From Rivibacter sp049446155 (lineage in GTDB: Bacteria; Pseudomonadota; Gammaproteobacteria; Burkholderiales; Burkholderiaceae_C): a stretch of DNA of 64,000 nucleotides. Position 1 is the first letter of the stretch. The number at the start of each line of letters is the position of its first letter. Location: NCBI RefSeq assembly GCF_049446155.1, contig NZ_JBMSEE010000004.1, positions 310,001-374,000 of the forward strand, read 5' to 3'. The notes under the pieces are model-generated. The model did not search any database and was not told the DNA's origin. It saw nothing but the letters and a program-made list of their open reading frames with translations. Shown here in pieces: positions 24,049-33,800 of this stretch. Made by a program: the position numbers and the translations under genes.

Positions 24049-25956
24049 TCACTTCGTGCGTGGCACGTGCAGCACGCAGCAGGTGACGTAGGTGTCGTAC
24101 CACTCGTCGGCATTCATCGGCGGGTACGGGTCCTGCGCCAGGTTCGCTGTCTTGGCCGGCAGGCTCGCCTTGCCCTCATCGCGGCGCCACAAATGGACTG
24201 AGACGTCGAACGCGTAGTCGCTCTGGCTGCTGCCGGTGACGTACAGGGCCACGGCCTGGTTCGCGTCGAGCCGCACCGGAAGGTCGTCGATCACCAGCGT
24301 GCGCGCACTGGACAGCCAACGCCGGTGATAGCGCTCGACGACCCAACCCCAGTCTTCCGTTCGCAGCGGGCACTGGATCACGCCGCCATGGCGACGACCG
24401 GGCGTCAAGGCCTCCAGCTCCAAGGCGCGAACCAACTGGATCATGAAGCGATCCTTCAGCGCGGCCTCTGCCTGGATGGTATGGACGCTTGCGCGCACCC
24501 GATCCATCAGGCTCTCGGCTTCAGTCAAGGCCTGCTGCAACTCGTCTTCGTCGAACTTGGCGGGTGCCTGGCTCATCGGTTCGAGTCGGTCGATCATGAG
24601 CGCACAGTTCCTCAGCAAGCCGTCATCCGCCTTCAGCTGCTTGCCCAGCGCGATCAGCTCCTTGATGTCGTCGAGGAAGTAGGCGGCCGCGGCGCCGTAG
24701 CCCTCGTTGCCGATCTTGTTCAGTTGCGCTTCGGTCAACAAGGCACTGGTCGCCTGGCCGCCGGAGGGCATCATGGCGCCGGTGGACGGTTGCGGTTGCG
24801 ACGCACGGACGCGATCAAGGACCTGTTTGCGATTCAGCCGTTTCCTGCGCGGACCCGTCACCGGCCCTTCGATCCACCGCACCAGCTGATCCAGCGACCA
24901 CGTCTGCAGCGTCTCGCGATCGGGCATGCCTTGCGCAGGCTGCATCGGATGGGCACCCGCCGTCGCCTGCCGCTGCGCGTCGGCGATGAGTGCCTGGGTC
25001 TGCTGCCGCTGGCCGTTGGCCATCCATTCGCGCCATTGCCTCAACGCAGCTCGGGTGCTGGCGGTGTTCGGTCCCAGGTCTGCGCCGGCATCGACCGCCG
25101 CGATGGTCTCGCGGATCAGCACCTCGTCCTCGAGCTGGTTCAGGTTCATGGCGAGCGTGAAAACCGTATGGGACACGTCTTCGGCCGCACAGCGCGGGTT
25201 CGCGGCCGCCGTCTTCAAGCCCTGGCGCACGGCCCAGTACTTGTTCCCCCACGGCAGGTTGATCCTCGCGTCGTTGTAGCAGCGCTCCAATGCCACGAAC
25301 ACATCGGTCCGCTTGGTGTCGATCAGGTGACCGGCGAAGTTGGACATCTCGGCGAGTTCGCTCGGCTGAGACGAGCAAAGCGCGACACGTCCGATGACGC
25401 TGATCGCCGTTTGATGGTCGGGCTCACACTTTGCCGTCGCATCGATGAGCCGCTTGAGGAGCAGGCGCAGTCGCGCCAGCTCCTTGCTTGCGGTGGGTGG
25501 TTGAACGACGAGCTGGTCGCGCAGCGCGCTACAGAAGGCATTGACGGTGAAGCTGCGGTTGATGTCCGGCAGCAAGATCCCCACGCTCTTCAGGCGCGCG
25601 ATCATCGCGGCGATGCCCGACTTGTCGTCGCTGGGCAGCTTGTCGTCGAACTCGGCATCGACGGACTTCTCGATGTCCTCGATCTTGGCCTTGTAGCCGG
25701 CGCCATGCCGATTGAAGAAGGCCAGGCTCATCTGGATCGCGTAATCCCAATGCTCCTCGGGCACCTCCTTCAAGATGGCGAAGGTCTTCTGCACAAAGCT
25801 GTTTCGCTGGTCCTTGTTCTGAAACGTCGTCGAAGCCAGGGTCATCACGGACCGGCCCTTGGCCTGTCGCGTCGTATCCGAGGTTGCGGGCGTCTGCGTG
25901 AAGTCCCATTCCGGGAAATTGAGGATCGGCAACGCGAAGGTGATCCATCCATACAT
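24049..25956 (-). CDS. Large protein of unknown family
   Basis: I do not recognise this 635-residue protein. The start MYGWITFALPILNFPEWDF has AAAGGA seven bases upstream; another ATG lies 37 codons in. There is no clear signal peptide or transmembrane helix. Residues 40-340 look helical, with many short hydrophobic helices (KELARLRLLLKRLIDA; ALRQWREWMANG). A Gln/Pro-rich, basic stretch at about 330-400 (RRKRLNRKQVLDRVRA) separates it from a second helical part (about 405-510) and a beta-rich C-terminus (DDLPVRLDANQAVALYVTG, YAFDVSVHLWRRDE). Codon use is less GC-extreme than in neighbours, suggesting later acquisition. It stands between def and ligA without partner genes. Confidence 0.8.
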   Translation of the reverse strand: MYGWITFALPILNFPEWDFTQTPATSDTTRQAKGRSVMTLASTTFQNKDQRNSFVQKTFAILKEVPEEHWDYAIQMSLAFFNRHGAGYKAKIEDIEKSVDAEFDDKLPSDDKSGIAAMIARLKSVGILLPDINRSFTVNAFCSALRDQLVVQPPTASKELARLRLLLKRLIDATAKCEPDHQTAISVIGRVALCSSQPSELAEMSNFAGHLIDTKRTDVFVALERCYNDARINLPWGNKYWAVRQGLKTAAANPRCAAEDVSHTVFTLAMNLNQLEDEVLIRETIAAVDAGADLGPNTASTRAALRQWREWMANGQRQQTQALIADAQRQATAGAHPMQPAQGMPDRETLQTWSLDQLVRWIEGPVTGPRRKRLNRKQVLDRVRASQPQPSTGAMMPSGGQATSALLTEAQLNKIGNEGYGAAAAYFLDDIKELIALGKQLKADDGLLRNCALMIDRLEPMSQAPAKFDEDELQQALTEAESLMDRVRASVHTIQAEAALKDRFMIQLVRALELEALTPGRRHGGVIQCPLRTEDWGWVVERYHRRWLSSARTLVIDDLPVRLDANQAVALYVTGSSQSDYAFDVSVHLWRRDEGKASLPAKTANLAQDPYPPMNADEWYDTYVTCCVLHVPRTK

Positions 25957-26094
25957 GCTGCGGTCCTTTCCCCGAGAGAGCTGATGCACGCCGTGCCGAT
26001 GGCGGGCTGCCTCGGCAGTGTGCGCAGCCGCCGGATCAACCGCTTGACCTTCTCATGAGGAATCGCTGACCTTGTTCGGCCAGCACTCGGCAAG

Positions 26095-26127
26095 GTCCGC
26101 GCCGCCGGTCGCCGGACCGGCGCGGAC
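26095..26127. terminator. Strong hairpin downstream of ligA
   Basis: GTCCGCGCCG (26095-26104) and CGGCGCGGAC (26118-26127) are exact complements, and the 13 bases between contain an inner CCGG/CCGG pairing. The element begins 24 bases beyond the ligA stop on the minus strand and lies upstream of the unknown gene. No T-run follows on either strand, so it may be a weak or Rho-assisted terminator separating ligA from that gene. Confidence 0.4.
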
Positions 26128-26150
26128 TCGCTCATGGCGTGAGACCGGCG

Positions 26151-28226
26151 CTAGACGCGTTCGAGCAAAGCGCGCAAGCCTTGCTCGTCGATCACCATGA
26201 CACCCAGCTCGCGCGCCTTGTCGAGCTTGCTGCCGGCTTCGGCGCCGGCCACGACGCAGTGCGTCTTCTTCGACACCGAGCCGGCCACCTTGCCGCCGGC
26301 CGCCTCGATCAGCTCCTTGGCTTCCTCGCGGCTGAGCGTCGGCAGCGTGCCGGTCAGCACGAAGGTCTGGCCGGCCAGGGGCTTGGGCGTGCGGTCGGCC
26401 TCGCCGTCGTGTTCGGCCCAGGTGATGCCGGCGGCGCGCAGCTGCTCGACGACCTCGCGGTTGTGCGGCTGGTCGAAGAAGGTGCGGATGCTCTGCGCGA
26501 CGATCGGGCCGACGTCGGGCACCTCGAGCAGCTGCGCAATGCTTGCGTCGAGCACGCGGTCGAGCGATCCGAAATGGCGCGCGAGATCCTTGGCCGTGGC
26601 CTCGCCGACGTGGCGCACGCCGAGCGAATAGAGAAAGCGCGCCAGCGTCGTCTGCTTGCTCTTCTCCAGCCCCGCGATCAGGTTGACCGCGCTCTTTTCG
26701 CCCATGCGCTCCAGCTCCACAAGCTTGGCGACGCCGAGCTTGTAGAGCTCAGGCAGCGTGCGCACGATGCCGTGATCGACGAGTTGCTCGACCAGCTTGT
26801 CGCCCAGGCCCTCGATGTCCATCGCGCGGCGCTGCGCGAAATGCAGAATCGCCTGCTTGCGCTGCGCGGCGCAGAACAGGCCGCCGGTGCAGCGCCAGTC
26901 GGCCTCGCCTTCCTCGCGCACGATGTCGCTGCCGCACACCGGGCAGCGGCCCTTCAGGCGCTGGTAGAGATCGAACGGCGCGCTCACCTCGGCCGGCCGG
27001 CGCTCCAGCACCACGCCCACCACCTCGGGAATCACGTCGCCGGCGCGCCGCACGATCACCGTGTCGCCGATGCGCACGTCCTTGCGGCGCGTCTCGTCCT
27101 CGTTGTGCAGCGTCGCGTTGCTGACCGTGGTGCCGCCGACGAACACCGGCTCCAGCTTGGCCACCGGCGTGAGCTTGCCGGTGCGCCCGACCTGGATGTC
27201 GATGTCGCGCACCACCGTCATCTGCTCCTGCGCCGGGTACTTGTGCGCCACCGCCCAGCGCGGCTCGCGCGTCACGAAGCCCAGGCGTCTTTGCAGCGCG
27301 AGGTCGTCGACCTTGTAGACCACGCCGTCGATGTCGAACGGCAGCGCGTCGCGCCTGGCGCCGATCGCGCGGTGGTACTCGACCAGGCCGTCGGCGCCCT
27401 TCACGACCTGGCGCTCGCGATTGACCGGCAGGCCCATCGCTTCCAGCGCGTCCATCGTCTTCGAATGCGTGGCCGGCTGGTCCCAGCCCTGCACCTCGCC
27501 CAGACCGTAGGCGAAGAAGCTCAGTGGCCGCTTCGCCGCGATCGCCGGGTCCAGCTGGCGCACCGCGCCGGCCGCAGCGTTGCGCGGATTGACGAAGGTC
27601 TTCTCGTTCTTGTGGCCCTGCGCGATCAGTTCGCGCTGGCGCTCGTTGAGCACCTCGAAGTCGTCGCGCCGGATGTAGACCTCGCCGCGCACCTCGAGCA
27701 CCGGCGCGTCGCAGCCCGCAAGCCGCAGCGGGATCTGGTTGACCGTGCGGAGGTTCTGCGTCACATCCTCGCCGGTCTCGCCGTCGCCGCGCGTCGCGGC
27801 CTGCACCAGCACGCCGTGCTCGTAGCGCAGGTTGATCGCCAGGCCGTCGAACTTGAGTTCGCAGGCGTAGGCGATCGGCGGCGCGTCGGCCGCCAGGCCC
27901 AGCTCGCGGCGCACGCGCGCGTCGAACGCCACGGCACCCGAGTCCTCGGTGTCGGTCTCGGTACGGATGCTGAGCATCGGCACCGCGTGGCGCACCGGTG
28001 TGAAGCCGTCGAGCACGCGGCCCAGGACGCGCTGCGTCGGTGAATCGGGCGTGCGCAGCTCGGGATGGGCCTCCTCGATCGCCTGCAGTTCCTGGAACAG
28101 GCGGTCGTACTCGGCGTCCGGGATCTCCGGCTCGTCGAGCACGTAGTAGCGGTGGGCATGGTGGTGCAGCGCAGCACGCAGTTCGGCGGCGCGCTCGGCG
28201 GGCGATCGGTCGTCTTGTCGTGACAT
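26151..28226 (-). CDS. ligA: NAD-dependent DNA ligase LigA
   Basis: A 691-residue ligase starting MSRQDDRSPAERAAELRAAL; the 13 codons before it in frame look non-coding. The adenylation lysine is Lys125 in KFDG (125-128). The order is the Ia domain (HAHRYYVLDEPEIPDAEYD), the nucleotidyltransferase domain, the OB fold (IGDTVIVRRAGDVIP), a four-cysteine zinc finger (CPVCGSDIV ... WRCTGGLFC), helix-hairpin-helix repeats and a C-terminal BRCT domain (about 610-691). It seals nicks in replication and repair. The smc-zipA-ligA order is conserved in Burkholderiales; here gor is inserted between zipA and ligA. Confidence 0.96.
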   Translation of the reverse strand: MSRQDDRSPAERAAELRAALHHHAHRYYVLDEPEIPDAEYDRLFQELQAIEEAHPELRTPDSPTQRVLGRVLDGFTPVRHAVPMLSIRTETDTEDSGAVAFDARVRRELGLAADAPPIAYACELKFDGLAINLRYEHGVLVQAATRGDGETGEDVTQNLRTVNQIPLRLAGCDAPVLEVRGEVYIRRDDFEVLNERQRELIAQGHKNEKTFVNPRNAAAGAVRQLDPAIAAKRPLSFFAYGLGEVQGWDQPATHSKTMDALEAMGLPVNRERQVVKGADGLVEYHRAIGARRDALPFDIDGVVYKVDDLALQRRLGFVTREPRWAVAHKYPAQEQMTVVRDIDIQVGRTGKLTPVAKLEPVFVGGTTVSNATLHNEDETRRKDVRIGDTVIVRRAGDVIPEVVGVVLERRPAEVSAPFDLYQRLKGRCPVCGSDIVREEGEADWRCTGGLFCAAQRKQAILHFAQRRAMDIEGLGDKLVEQLVDHGIVRTLPELYKLGVAKLVELERMGEKSAVNLIAGLEKSKQTTLARFLYSLGVRHVGEATAKDLARHFGSLDRVLDASIAQLLEVPDVGPIVAQSIRTFFDQPHNREVVEQLRAAGITWAEHDGEADRTPKPLAGQTFVLTGTLPTLSREEAKELIEAAGGKVAGSVSKKTHCVVAGAEAGSKLDKARELGVMVIDEQGLRALLERV

Positions 28227-28318
28227 GCGCGGATTCTCGGTCAGTGCACAGGTCTTCTCGGGCATGGGATAGTCGCGCGGCCTTCAGCGGGCCGTTGAGC
28301 AACAGGAGCGAGCGCAGC

Positions 28319-29695
28319 ATGGACGACGACGATTTCGACCTCATCACGCTCGGCGCCGGCTCGGGCGGCGTGGCGGCGTCGCGCCGCGCGGCAGCCCACG
28401 GCGCGCGCGTCGCGATCATCGAGGCCGGGCGCGTCGGCGGCACCTGCGTGCTGCGCGGCTGCGTGCCCAAGAAGCTGCTGATGTACGCGGCGCAGTACGG
28501 CGACGCGCTTCGCGAGGCCAGCGGGTACGGCTGGGTCACGGGCGACGCGGCGGGTTTCGAGATGGCGCGCTGGCAGGCCGCCAAGACCGCCGAGACCGCG
28601 CGGCTGGAACAGATCTACCGCGACCTGCTGGCCGCAAGCGGCGTGACGCTGATCGAAGGCCGCGCCCGGCTCGCGGGGCCGGGCGTGGTCGAGGTCGGCG
28701 GCCGGCGCCTGCGTGCAAAGCAGGTGCTGATCGCCACCGGCAGCGCGCCGGTGCGCGACAGCATCCCGGGCATCGAAGCCTGCGCGACCTCGGACGACCT
28801 GCTCGACCTGCAATCGTTGCCTGGTCACGCGGCCGTGGTGGGCGGCGGCTACATCGCGCTCGAGTTCGCGAGCATGCTGTCGCGCCTGGGCGTGCAGGTG
28901 AGCCTGTTCTATCGCGACCGCCTGCCGCTGCGCGGCTTCGATGAAGACCTTCGCCAGCGCGCCGCCGCCGCGCTGCAGGCCGCGGGCATTGATCTTCACC
29001 CGCGCTGCGCGCCGGTGCGCGTTGCGCGTGCGGGCGACGCCTTCTTGCTGATCGCGCCGGACGAGCGCGTGCGCGAGTTCCCGTTCGTGCTCAACGCCAC
29101 CGGCCGGCGAGCCAACACGCACGACCTCGGGCTGGAGACGGTGGGCGTGATGGCCGATGCCTTCGGCGCGTTGCCGGTCGACGCCCATCTGCGTACCGCG
29201 GCGCCCGGCGTGTTCGCGATAGGCGACGTCACCAACCGCCGCAACCTCACGCCGGTGGCGATCGCCGAGGGCCGTGCGCTGGCCGACACGCTGTTCGGCG
29301 GGCAGGACCGGCGCATCGACCTCGAGCACGTCGCCAGCGCCGTCTTCATGCTGCCGCCGATCGGCACGATCGGCCCCGGCGAGAGCGAGCTGGTCGCTCG
29401 GGGCCGTTCGCTGCGCGTGTTCGAGGCCGACTTCCGCCCGATGCGCCAGACCTTCTTCGGCGGCCAGGAACGCAGCTACATGAAGCTTCTGGTCGACGCG
29501 GCCGACGACCGCGTGCTCGCGGTCCACATGCTCGGCGCCGACGCGCCGGAGATCGTGCAAAGCCTCGCGGTCGCGCTGAGCGCCGGCGCCACCAAGGCCG
29601 ACTTCGACCGCACGATGGCCGTGCATCCGACGGCGGCGGAGGAGTTCGTGCTGATGAGGGAGCCGTCGCGCCGCGTCGGGCCTGGTCTCAGCTGA
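28319..29695 (+). CDS. gor: Glutathione-disulfide reductase
   Basis: A 458-residue flavoprotein disulfide reductase starting MDDDDFDLITLGAGSGGVAA. The redox cysteines are Cys43 and Cys48 in GGTCVLRGCVPKKLLMYA, the glutathione-reductase variant of the motif. The NADPH fold is VVGGGYIALEFASML and the FAD-binding FAIGDVTNRRNLTP follows. The catalytic C-terminal His/Glu pair is in MAVHPTAAEEFV. It keeps glutathione reduced in the cytosol. The last eight bases overlap the convergent zipA-like gene. Confidence 0.93.
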   Translation: MDDDDFDLITLGAGSGGVAASRRAAAHGARVAIIEAGRVGGTCVLRGCVPKKLLMYAAQYGDALREASGYGWVTGDAAGFEMARWQAAKTAETARLEQIYRDLLAASGVTLIEGRARLAGPGVVEVGGRRLRAKQVLIATGSAPVRDSIPGIEACATSDDLLDLQSLPGHAAVVGGGYIALEFASMLSRLGVQVSLFYRDRLPLRGFDEDLRQRAAAALQAAGIDLHPRCAPVRVARAGDAFLLIAPDERVREFPFVLNATGRRANTHDLGLETVGVMADAFGALPVDAHLRTAAPGVFAIGDVTNRRNLTPVAIAEGRALADTLFGGQDRRIDLEHVASAVFMLPPIGTIGPGESELVARGRSLRVFEADFRPMRQTFFGGQERSYMKLLVDAADDRVLAVHMLGADAPEIVQSLAVALSAGATKADFDRTMAVHPTAAEEFVLMREPSRRVGPGLS

Positions 29696-30791
29696 ACAGC
29701 CGCCTTGCGGCTGCCGAACCGGCAGCCAGCTCGCGCGCGGCGAGCGCCGCGTACAGCTGCTCCAGCGCCTGCCCCACCGCCGGGAACGCCTGCGGGCTGA
29801 ACGGCTGGCCCTGGTCGTCGAACAGCGCGGCGTCCAGCGCCAGCGCGAGCGCCTCGCCGGCGGCACACCAGGCGGCGAACGGGTTCTGTTCGGCCGGCGT
29901 CTGCGGCACGTCGAAGGCCAGCGTCAACTCGCGCACCGCGCTGCGGCTGGGGTCTTCGGCCAGCGCGGCCTGCGCGTCGAACGACAAGGTCAGCACCGGC
30001 GGCGCGCCCTCCTCGCTGCCGGGCAGCACCAGCCGGCCCGGCAGCGCGCCCGGCACGAAGCCGTGGCGCGCGGCGTGCTGCTGCACATAGCCCGGGCTCC
30101 AGGCCGCGCCGCGGCTCACCAGGCGCAGCGCGAGCTGCGCGTCGTGCTGGCCGGCAAAGGCGTCGAGCTCGCGCGCGCGGGCCACCGCCTGCAGCATGTC
30201 CTCGCCGATCTCGCTGCGCGCCTGCAGGCTTTCGGCGAAGGCCTCGACCTTCTGCACGAACTCCGAGTACTCGATCTCGTTCATCGCGCCGCCGCGGTTG
30301 GCCAGTTGCAGCCCGGCCTGGAACTCGCGGTACACGGCGCCGGGGCGCGGCGCCTCCCAGTCGCCGGAGGCGCTGTTGCGGCCTTCGATCAGCAGCGGTT
30401 TGGTGCCAGCGCGGCGCGTGGCCGGCAGGTGCGCGATGACCTGCTCGCCGCTGGCCGGCGATTCCGGATGCAGCAGCGCGATGACGTCGATCAGCGCATC
30501 GAGCCGCGGGCCGGCGTGACGCCGGCCCGCCAGGGTTGCGCGCGGCAGCGCCGGCTCCTCGTCGGACAACGTCATCAGCGCCGCGGGCGCGGTTTCGGCC
30601 GTGTCGTCGTCGGCAAGCAAGGAGGGCTCGAGCCGCTCGGTCGGCTCGGTGTTCGGCTCCACGGGCGGCGGCATGACCTCGTCTTGCGCGCGCTTGACCT
30701 CGCTGCGTCGCGACTGCCAGGCGCCGTGCGCCACCACGCCCGCGAGCGTGAGCCCGCCAAGCACCGCGAGCCACAACTGAAGACTGCTCAT
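29688..30791 (-). CDS. zipA: Cell-division protein ZipA-like
   Basis: A 367-residue protein with one N-terminal transmembrane helix (about 4-24, LQLWLAVLGGLTLAGVVAHG), a charged, proline-rich linker (about 30-95) and a C-terminal globular domain (about 165-367) consistent with the FtsZ-binding ZipA_C fold. Position directly downstream of smc is the usual place for ZipA-like genes in this order. It would anchor the FtsZ ring at the inner membrane. Sequence similarity to enterobacterial ZipA is low, so the call leans on architecture and context. Confidence 0.75.
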   Translation of the reverse strand: MSSLQLWLAVLGGLTLAGVVAHGAWQSRRSEVKRAQDEVMPPPVEPNTEPTERLEPSLLADDDTAETAPAALMTLSDEEPALPRATLAGRRHAGPRLDALIDVIALLHPESPASGEQVIAHLPATRRAGTKPLLIEGRNSASGDWEAPRPGAVYREFQAGLQLANRGGAMNEIEYSEFVQKVEAFAESLQARSEIGEDMLQAVARARELDAFAGQHDAQLALRLVSRGAAWSPGYVQQHAARHGFVPGALPGRLVLPGSEEGAPPVLTLSFDAQAALAEDPSRSAVRELTLAFDVPQTPAEQNPFAAWCAAGEALALALDAALFDDQGQPFSPQAFPAVGQALEQLYAALAARELAAGSAAARRLFS

Positions 30792-30828
30792 CGGCGCGGC
30801 TCCTTGCGGCGGCTCAGGCGGCGCCGGG

Positions 30829-30889
30829 CCGCTCCCAAGCCGACTGCGCCCCCTCGAGGGGCAGCGAACGAAGGGAGCGTGGGGGCCGA
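30829..30889 (-). repeat. GC-rich intergenic repeat, family B, copy 1
   Basis: Read on the minus strand this element starts GCCCCCACGCTCCCTTCG, continues into GCTGCCCC and GGGGCGCAG around the perfect palindrome CCCCTCGAGGGG at 30850-30861, and ends GGCGCCGCC. It is closely similar over its whole length to the plus-strand element at 41314-41384. It lies between smc and the zipA-like gene. Elements with this core are a familiar dispersed intergenic repeat of Comamonadaceae and Leptothrix relatives. Confidence 0.75.
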
Positions 30890-30893
30890 CATC

Positions 30894-33800
30894 TCAGGCC
30901 GCCTGCGCCATCGAGACGGCGGCGTCCATGTCGACCGCGACGATGCGCGAGACGCCCTGTTCCTGCATCGTCACGCCGATCAGCTGCTTGGCCATCTCCA
31001 TCGCGATCTTGTTGTGCGAGATGAAGAGGAACTGCGTGCCTTCGCTCATCTTGGTGACCAGGCGCGCATAGCGCTCGGTGTTGGCGTCGTCGAGCGGCGC
31101 GTCCACTTCGTCGAGCAGGCAGAACGGCGCCGGGTTGAGCTGGAAGATCGCGAACACCAGCGCGATCGCGGTGAGCGCCTTCTCGCCGCCCGACAGCAGG
31201 TGGATCGTGCTGTTCTTCTTGCCTGGCGGCTGGGCCATCACCTGCACGCCGGCGTCGAGGATCTCGTCGCCCGTCATCACGAGCTTGGCCTGGCCGCCGC
31301 CGAAGAGGCTGGGGAACATCTGGCCGAAGTGCGTGTTGACGGTCTCGAAGGTGGCCTTGAGCAGGTCGCGGGTTTGGAGATCGATCTTGTGGATCGCGTT
31401 CTCGAGCGTGTGGATCGCATCGTTGAGGTCGGCGTTCTGCGCGTCGAGGAAGGTCTTGCGCTCGCGCGCGGCGGTGAGCTCGTCGAGCGCGGCGAGGTTG
31501 ACCGCGCCCAGCGCCGCGATCTCGCGGTTGATGCGGTCGATCTCGGTCTGCAGGCCGTAGAGCTTGACGCCGCCTTCCTCGATGCCCTTGGCGAGCGCTT
31601 CGAGGTCGACCTCGGCGGCCGTGAGCTGCTCCATGTACTGCGCGCCGCCGAGCGACGCGGCCTGCTGCTCGAGCTGCAGCTTGGTGATCTGCTCGCGCAG
31701 CGGATCGAGGCTGCGCTCGAAGGCCAGGCGCTGCTCGTCGGCCGCGCGCAGCTGCGCGGAGAGCTCGTCGTAGCGGCTGCGCTGCGCGGCCAGGGCCTGC
31801 TCGCGCTCCATCTTGAGCGCCAGGGCTTCCTGCAGACCGGCCTGCGCGGCGGCATCGGTCAGCACGGTGAGCTCCTCGCGCACCTGGGCCTCGCTTTGCG
31901 CATTGGCCTGGACCTGTTGCGCGGCGGTCTCGATGCCGCGCTGCAGCTCGCCGCGGCGCGCCGCCAGCGCGCGCGCCTGGAACTGCGCCTCCTGCGCCTG
32001 GCGTTCGAGCGAGCGCAGCTGCTCGCGCGCGTCGGCCAGCTTGCGCTCGGCGGCGATCACGGCTTCTTCCAGCTCGGCGTGGCGCTCCTGCTCGTTGGCG
32101 AGCTGGATGTCCAGCTCCTCGAAGCGCGCCTCGCCGGTCATGCGGCGTTCCTGCAGGCCTTCGAGCTGGGCGTCGATCTCGGCGAGCTCTTCCTCGATCT
32201 GGCCGCGACGCGCGCTGGCGGCTTCGGACTGCTGCGCCAGCCGCAGCGTCTCGACCTGCAGCTGGTGCGTGCGGGTCTGGCCTTCGGCGGCCTCGCGGCG
32301 CGCGCTCACCAGGCGCTGCGCGGCGTCGGTGTAGGCGGCCTCGGCGCGAACCAGCGCACTGCGCGACTCCTCGACCAGCAGCGACTGCGCGCGCACCTGC
32401 TTTTCCAGGTTCTCGATCTCCTGCGCGCGCGCCAGCATGCCGGCCTGCTCGGAGTCGGGTGCGTAGAACGACACCGCGAACTGGCTGACCGCGTGGCCGG
32501 CCGGCGTCATGATCACTTCGCCGTGCGTGAGCTTGGTGCGGTTGGCCAGCGCCTCGTCTAGCGTGGCCGCGGTGTAGACGCCTTCGAGCCAGTCGTTGAG
32601 CAGCGCCTTCAGGCCGGCGTCGTTCAGGCGCAGCAGGTCGGTGAGCTTGGGCAGCGTCGCGTGCGTGTTGGCAATCGCGGCATGCGGCGGCGTGTAGAAG
32701 GCCAGGCGCGCCGGCGGCGGATCGCCCTCGAAGGCCCGCACGATCTCGCTGCGGCCCACTTCCAGCGCGTTCATGCGCTCGCGCAAGGCGGCTTCGAGCG
32801 CGGGTTCCCAGCCGGCTTCGATGTGCAGCTTGGTCCACAGGCCGGCCAGGCCGTCGAGGCCGTGCTTGGCCAGCCAGGGGCGCAGCTTGCCTTCGGTCTG
32901 CACCTTCTCCTGCAGCGCGCGCAGCGCGTCGAGGCGCGCGCTCAGGTCGGCCTGCTTGGCGGCCTCGCCGTTGGCGCGCTCCTGGGCCGCGCGGCGCGCG
33001 TCGTCGAGCTGCGGCACGCCCTCGGTCAGCTCGTGCAGGCGCTCGTCGGCGATGGCTTGCGCCTCTTCGGCCGCCGCGAGCTGCTCGCGAAGCGTGGCCA
33101 GCCGTGCCTCGTCGGGCGCGGCGAGACCCGAACGCTCGCCCGCCAGCCGCTCGCGCCGCTGGTTCAGCGAGCGGCCCTGCTCGTCGATGTTGCGCGACTC
33201 GGCGGCCAGCAGCTGGATCTGCTGCTGCACCTCGCCGGCCTTGCCGCGCTGCTGGTCGGCGCGACCGCGCGCGGCCTGCAACGCCTCTTCGGCGTTGGGC
33301 AGGTTGGCCGACTGCTCCTCGGCCTGCGCGGCCAGGATCTCGGACTGTTCCTCCGCCGCGGCGATCTGCTCGGCGATGCTCTCCAGCTCGATCTGGGCCT
33401 CTTCCTGGCGCGTGCTCCAGCTCGCGTTCTGCGCGGCCAGTTCGGCCAGGCGCGCTTCGAGGCGCTGGCGGCCTTCGACCACGTAGCGGATGCGCTCCTC
33501 GAGGCGACTCACTTCGAGCGCGGCCTCGGCCAGCGAGCCCTGCGCAGTGTGCAGCTCGTCGCTTGCCGTGTAGTGCGACTGGCGCACCTCTTCCAGTTGC
33601 GCCTCGACGTGGCGCAGCTCGGCCAGGCGCGACTCGAGCGCGTTGGTGGCTTCGAGCACGGCCTGCTTGACGCGCGTTTCCTCGGCGGCCGCATCGCGGT
33701 GCTTCAGGAACCACAGCTGGTGCAGCTTAGTCGTGCCGGCTTCCTGCAGGCTACGGTACTGCGCGGCCACCTCGGCCTGCTTCTCGAGCTTGTCGAGGTT

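Noticed and set aside
26139..28043. Long plus-strand open frame of about 634 residues opposite ligA
   Set aside because: It mirrors the ligase codons and encodes His/Arg/Ala-rich sequence without domains; ligA has all its motifs on the other strand.
30063..32561. Plus-strand open frame of over 800 residues opposite zipA and smc
   Set aside because: It is low-complexity Leu/Arg/Ala sequence crossing two real genes and an intergenic repeat, as expected of a shadow frame.
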